A stretch of DNA of 64,000 bases from JANOBD01 sp031411495. GTDB taxonomy: Bacteria; Planctomycetota; Phycisphaerae; Tepidisphaerales; Tepidisphaeraceae. The DNA lies in contig JANOBD010000187.1 in assembly GCA_031411495.1 (NCBI GenBank), positions 124,001-188,000 of the forward strand. Direction: 5' to 3'. Within the stretch, counting starts at the first letter, position 1. Each line of letters starts with the position of its first letter. The position numbers and the translations under genes were made by a program. The notes beneath the pieces are model-generated. The model made no database searches and had not been told where the DNA came from. It saw only the letters and a program-made list of their open reading frames with translations. Of the stretch, positions 60,576 through 64,000 are shown piece after piece.

Positions 60576-61661
60576 CCCACTGTGAAAAAACTCACCCTCG
60601 GCGTCGTCGGCCTCGGCGAAGGACGCAGCATCATCAGCGGCGCGCTCAACTCGCAGCTCTGGGAGTTGAAGCTACTCTGCGACCTCAATCCGCAACTCTG
60701 CAAGGAGCGCGCAGAAGAGTTCAAGTTTCCGTACACTACGACGGACATGCACGCCCTGCTCGCCGACGACTCGATCGATGTCGTCGCGTTCTACACGCCC
60801 GATGCGCTCCATGCCGAGCATATCAAACTCGCCCTCAAAGCAGGCAAGCACGTCATCTGCACCAAGCCGCTGCTGGACAATCTCTCGCAAGCCAAGGCGT
60901 TGCTGGAACTCGCGAAGCAGTCCGATCGCCACGTCTTCGTCGGCCAGAGTTCGCGACATTTCGCGCCGATGATCAAACAGCGCGCCGACTTCGACGCGGG
61001 CAAACACGGCCCGCTCTACAGCGTCGAAGCCCACTACCATGCCGACAACCGATGGTTCATGAAACGCGACTGGACCCGAAACGGCGGCATGAAGTGGCTT
61101 TACAACGGCATCAGCCACCCGATCGACCTCGTCCGCTGGTACTTGCCGAACATCAGCGAAGTGATGGGCTACGGCTTGCTCACCGAGAACGGAAAATCCC
61201 TCGGCCTCACCGACCCCGATTCCATGCATTTCGTCATGACCAGCAGCGACGGCAGGATCGCCCGCGTGAGCGGCTGCTACAGCTCGCCGACCGGCCTGAA
61301 GCTCCGCGACAGCGGCATGACCTGCATCCTTCGCGGCGAAAAAGGCACCAGCCAGGCCGACTACAGCGACCTGCGCTACTCCACTCACTTCTCCGGCGAA
61401 GGCAGCGTGCTTTACGACCTCGAACACCTCGCCGGCTATTACTTCCGCTTCGGCGGTCGCTCGCACCATGCCGGGGAGTATCAGAACTACATCGAGTACT
61501 TCGCGCGATGCGTCAATGAAGGTATTCGCCCGACGCCTGACATCCGCGAAGGGATCGTGACAGTTGCGACGATGGTGGCGATGGAACAGAGCCTTAATGC
61601 GCGGCTGCCGGTGAAGATTGCCGATGTGCTGCGACAGCACGGTCTCGAGGAACTCGTGTGA
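60570..61661 (+). CDS. Gfo/Idh/MocA-family oxidoreductase
   Basis: 363 residues from the ATG at 60570, which lies in the end of an inverted repeat; no better start is seen. The Rossmann motif is LTLGVVGLGEGRS, the catalytic-region Lys is in ICTKPLLDNLSQA (CTKP instead of EKP), and the substrate domain has NGGMKWLYNGISHPIDLVRW. It is the last gene of the RLP operon. D-apiose dehydrogenase (ApsD) is also a Gfo/Idh enzyme, so oxidation of a branched or related sugar at the head of this pathway is a plausible role. The substrate is not proven by sequence. Confidence 0.88.
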   Translation: MTPTVKKLTLGVVGLGEGRSIISGALNSQLWELKLLCDLNPQLCKERAEEFKFPYTTTDMHALLADDSIDVVAFYTPDALHAEHIKLALKAGKHVICTKPLLDNLSQAKALLELAKQSDRHVFVGQSSRHFAPMIKQRADFDAGKHGPLYSVEAHYHADNRWFMKRDWTRNGGMKWLYNGISHPIDLVRWYLPNISEVMGYGLLTENGKSLGLTDPDSMHFVMTSSDGRIARVSGCYSSPTGLKLRDSGMTCILRGEKGTSQADYSDLRYSTHFSGEGSVLYDLEHLAGYYFRFGGRSHHAGEYQNYIEYFARCVNEGIRPTPDIREGIVTVATMVAMEQSLNARLPVKIADVLRQHGLEELV

Positions 61662-61673
61662 GATGGCCCGGAA

Positions 61674-62459
61674 TCATCCTCGCGCGTGAACTCCGCTCAC
61701 CATCCGGATCAGCTCCGCATACCGCGCCGACACATCCCCGCTCTTCATCATCGTCCGCGGCGTAAATCGCCGGTTGACCGCGTGCAGGTGATCGGTCTGC
61801 CAGGTTCCCAGGTGTTTTCCCCAGATCGCGCTTCTGACCGAAACGACGCCGTCGTTGTCGCCCTCCCGCTCGAATACCACTTTATGGCAAGGCAGGAAAA
61901 ACGGCGCGAGTCGCGATGGCTGCTGAAACGTCGACACGGAAAAGTAGCCGACTCCCGATACGTCCTTCGTCTGATCGTTGAATCGCGGCATCGCCGACAC
62001 ACGCAGGTCGGCGAGCGCGCTCAGTTCGATCTTGAACTTCCGCACCAGGTCGATCCCGCGCAGTTTCCTGCCGAGGTTTTCGAACACCCAGTCGGCGTAT
62101 GGCGAGCCGCGGTGTGGGGTGGCGATGGTGATGAGGGTCTCGACGCGTTCCGCCATGCCAAGGTGGGCGATCATGAACCGCGCATCCAGTCCGCCCATCG
62201 AGTGGGCGATGATGATGACGCGGGCGTCGCGCTGTCCGGCGCTGCGCGTAAAACGGAGGATCTGCGACTTGAGTTCGCGCGCCCGCTGTTCGATGCCGGC
62301 CGTCGGATGGACGTGCGTCTGGAAGACTTCGCAGCCATCGCGGACGAGTGACGGCTCGATTCCGCCGGAGAAATAGCGCATCTTCACGCCGCCGAAGTCG
62401 AAATTGCCGAAACCGAACAGGCCGTGGTGAAGAATGACGATGCGCTTCGGGTCGGCCAT
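61674..62459 (-). CDS. Alpha/beta-fold lipase/esterase
   Basis: 261 residues from the ATG at 62459; a longer in-frame extension overlaps the divergent gene and is not used. The oxyanion-type entry VILHHGLFGFGNFDFGG and the nucleophile elbow IIIAHSMGGLDARFM are those of triacylglycerol lipases of the DUF676/LipA type. A later DGVVSVRSAIWG with Asp, and LGTWQTDHLHAVNRR with His, complete a plausible triad. No signal peptide. Substrate unknown. It is convergent with the Gfo/Idh gene, 12 bases apart. Confidence 0.85.
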   Translation of the reverse strand: MADPKRIVILHHGLFGFGNFDFGGVKMRYFSGGIEPSLVRDGCEVFQTHVHPTAGIEQRARELKSQILRFTRSAGQRDARVIIIAHSMGGLDARFMIAHLGMAERVETLITIATPHRGSPYADWVFENLGRKLRGIDLVRKFKIELSALADLRVSAMPRFNDQTKDVSGVGYFSVSTFQQPSRLAPFFLPCHKVVFEREGDNDGVVSVRSAIWGKHLGTWQTDHLHAVNRRFTPRTMMKSGDVSARYAELIRMVSGVHARG

Positions 62460-62541
62460 GCATACACTCTCAGAGGGAAGCTGAGGGGCGTCAAACGGCT
62501 GAACCAAGACGACACCCGGATAGACAACGAGATCAACACCC

Positions 62542-64000
62542 ATGGTTGCAGGTATAGCCCGGCTGGAAATTCTAACCCCTCGCCGCCTGCTGGCGATTAG
62601 CGTCACTGGCACCGCCGCCGATGACCTGATCATCGTCAACGTCGACGCCGGCGAGCTTATCGTCTTTCTCAATGGAAGTGTTCAGACCTTTCCACTTGCC
62701 GAGGGCGAATCGCTGGTCGTCGATGCTGGCGCGGGGAACGACACCGTCGACCTGAGCAGCACGGGCGACTTGCCGGTGAGTGTTGAAGGCGGCGATGGCG
62801 CCGACCATCTCACCGTCGGCGGCGGCGACTGGCGGGCGAATGTGCTCGGCAACGTCACCCTTCGCGGCGGACTCGGCAATGATCTGGCCGTCATCGACGA
62901 TTCGGCCGGCACCACCGCCCACATCTCGATTGCCAACCCGTTCAACATCGACACGCAATTCGGCCAGCCCGACACGGGCGTGATCTTCATCGACGCCGGC
63001 ACGCCTGACAGTTCCGTCGAACGCACCGACCTGCTCACCGGCCCCGAGGCGGATCAGGTGTCGCTGCTCGGCATTTCGAGCTTCACCTCGCTGCGCGTGC
63101 TGAGCGCCGACGGGAACGACTCGATTACCGTCGGCACGGATTTCGACTCGCGAATCAACGGCCAGATCACGCTCGACGCCGGCGACGGCCGCGACGAACT
63201 CCTGATCGACGACTCGGCCGACGCGTTCGGCGACACGTATCTCCTCGCCGGGAAATCGGTCACCGGCACGCTCGGCAAGGACAGTACCCCCAACATTCTG
63301 AGCTATACGAACTTCACCTCGCTTCATCTGATCGCGGGGATGGCCGGCACGTTTCCCAACAACCAGTTTTTTCGTGTCAGCGCGCTGCCGCTCTACACCG
63401 ATCTCACGATCGATGCCGGCACCGGCGACGATGCACTGACAATCGGCTCGACCGCGATTGACCTCGCGACGATCCAGTCCACCATCACCTTCAACGCCGG
63501 CGATGGATTTGACCGCGTCGAGGTATTCGACTCAATCGGAATGGAGCCGGCAGCCTACACCGTCGCGCCGGGTTCGCTGAACATCTCTGGCCAGTTGCCG
63601 ATCTTCGTCGATGACCTTCAGTTCCTCACCGTTCATGGCAACGCCGGCAACAACCTCTTCGACGTAATCCGGACACCCGAGCCGCTCAGCGTGACGGTCG
63701 ACGGCGGCGCGGGCAACGACGAGTTTCGTGTCGGTGCTGGCGATCTCGACTCGAACATCGGCAACGTCGTCTCGGTGTTGGGAGGCGCGGGACTGGATCG
63801 ACTCATCCTCGATGACTCGCTCGACGGTCCCGGCAACGACACCTATCTCTTCTCCACCGGCTTGCTCCAGCGAAGCGTGAAAGGCGTCGGCTGGACGACA
63901 ACGGCCGGCGCGGAAGTGGAGCGCGTCGAGCTAATCGGCAGCGCGAATGTCGACACGGTTCGCATCAGTTCTACGAGTGCGACGACGGAGCTGTTCATCA
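62542..64000 (+). CDS. Large repetitive surface protein (3' end outside window)
   Basis: The frame is open from the ATG at 62542 to the end of the window, at least 486 residues, without a stop. The N-terminus ARLEILTPRRLLA matches the LEPR-like export signature. The body consists of RTX/haemolysin-like and beta-helical repeats: VVDAGAGNDTVDLSSTGD, TIDAGTGDDALTIGST, VTVDGGAGNDEFRVG and longer units with LIDDSADAFGDTYLLAGKSV. GGxGxDxxxx repeats of this kind bind calcium when secreted. It may be a very large adhesin or matrix protein. The true start is most likely this ATG because the LEPR-like motif is usually within the first 15 residues. Divergent from the lipase gene. Confidence 0.82.
   Translation, partial: MVAGIARLEILTPRRLLAISVTGTAADDLIIVNVDAGELIVFLNGSVQTFPLAEGESLVVDAGAGNDTVDLSSTGDLPVSVEGGDGADHLTVGGGDWRANVLGNVTLRGGLGNDLAVIDDSAGTTAHISIANPFNIDTQFGQPDTGVIFIDAGTPDSSVERTDLLTGPEADQVSLLGISSFTSLRVLSADGNDSITVGTDFDSRINGQITLDAGDGRDELLIDDSADAFGDTYLLAGKSVTGTLGKDSTPNILSYTNFTSLHLIAGMAGTFPNNQFFRVSALPLYTDLTIDAGTGDDALTIGSTAIDLATIQSTITFNAGDGFDRVEVFDSIGMEPAAYTVAPGSLNISGQLPIFVDDLQFLTVHGNAGNNLFDVIRTPEPLSVTVDGGAGNDEFRVGAGDLDSNIGNVVSVLGGAGLDRLILDDSLDGPGNDTYLFSTGLLQRSVKGVGWTTTAGAEVERVELIGSANVDTVRISSTSATTELFI

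Noticed and set aside
1..64000. tRNA, rRNA and CRISPR loci
   Set aside because: No convincing cloverleaf, conserved rRNA stretch or regularly spaced repeats were found on reading both strands; short tRNA genes could still be missed without a covariance search.

Overview
The window looks like chromosomal DNA of a GC-rich planctomycete, most likely from the Phycisphaerae. The reasons are several exported proteins that begin with a planctomycete-type LEPRRLL-like motif, others that end in PEP-CTERM tails, repeated C-terminal dockerin-like pairs (GDxNxDGxVDFxDLLxLAQNYG), a Ser/Thr kinase fused to WD40 repeats, ECF sigma factors with planctomycete features, and DUF1559 pseudopilin and lysine-rich H1-like proteins. 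I see no rRNA, tRNA, CRISPR array or complete insertion sequence.

Layout. 1-8.9 kb: the 3' end of a GH2 beta-galactosidase, a membrane/dockerin chimera, the WD40 kinase, a haemoglobin, a delta-60 repeat surface protein and an ECF sigma factor. 9-12.5 kb: a wHTH regulator flanked by two copies of a palindrome, a Rep/DnaD-like wHTH protein and a LacI regulator. 12.5-21.3 kb: a tight eleven-gene run on the minus strand. It holds a nucleotidyltransferase-like protein, an HTH protein, a radical SAM enzyme, a 71-aa protein, a membrane-tailed ECF sigma factor, a Ycf46-type AAA ATPase, DUF1257-like and DUF2997-like partners, a zinc-ribbon protein with an apparently dead signal-peptidase domain, a TPR protein and a PilT ATPase. 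This cluster is the best candidate for an undescribed system. 21.4-24.2 kb: RbsD and two Gfo/Idh oxidoreductases.

24-56.7 kb is a carbohydrate region aimed mainly at pectin and rhamnogalacturonan: a PL11 lyase with an apparent N-terminal frameshift, a sialate O-acetylesterase, an MFS transporter, a PcRGLX/YetA-like exo-lyase, GH43, GH78 and GH106-like enzymes, a BNR sialidase-like protein and esterases. Interspersed are a subtilase, the pxpABC 5-oxoprolinase genes, a large autotransporter-repeat/PEP-CTERM protein, a DUF1559 pseudopilin and two further PEP-CTERM proteins.

57-61.7 kb is a plus-strand operon of a RubisCO-like protein, a DUF1537 sugar-acid kinase, an Asp/Glu racemase-like protein and a Gfo/Idh oxidoreductase. 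The first two match the kinase/decarboxylase pair of D-apiose-type acid-sugar catabolism. Apiose occurs in rhamnogalacturonan II, so this would fit the upstream pectin enzymes. The window ends inside a large repetitive surface protein that starts at 62542 and is not complete.
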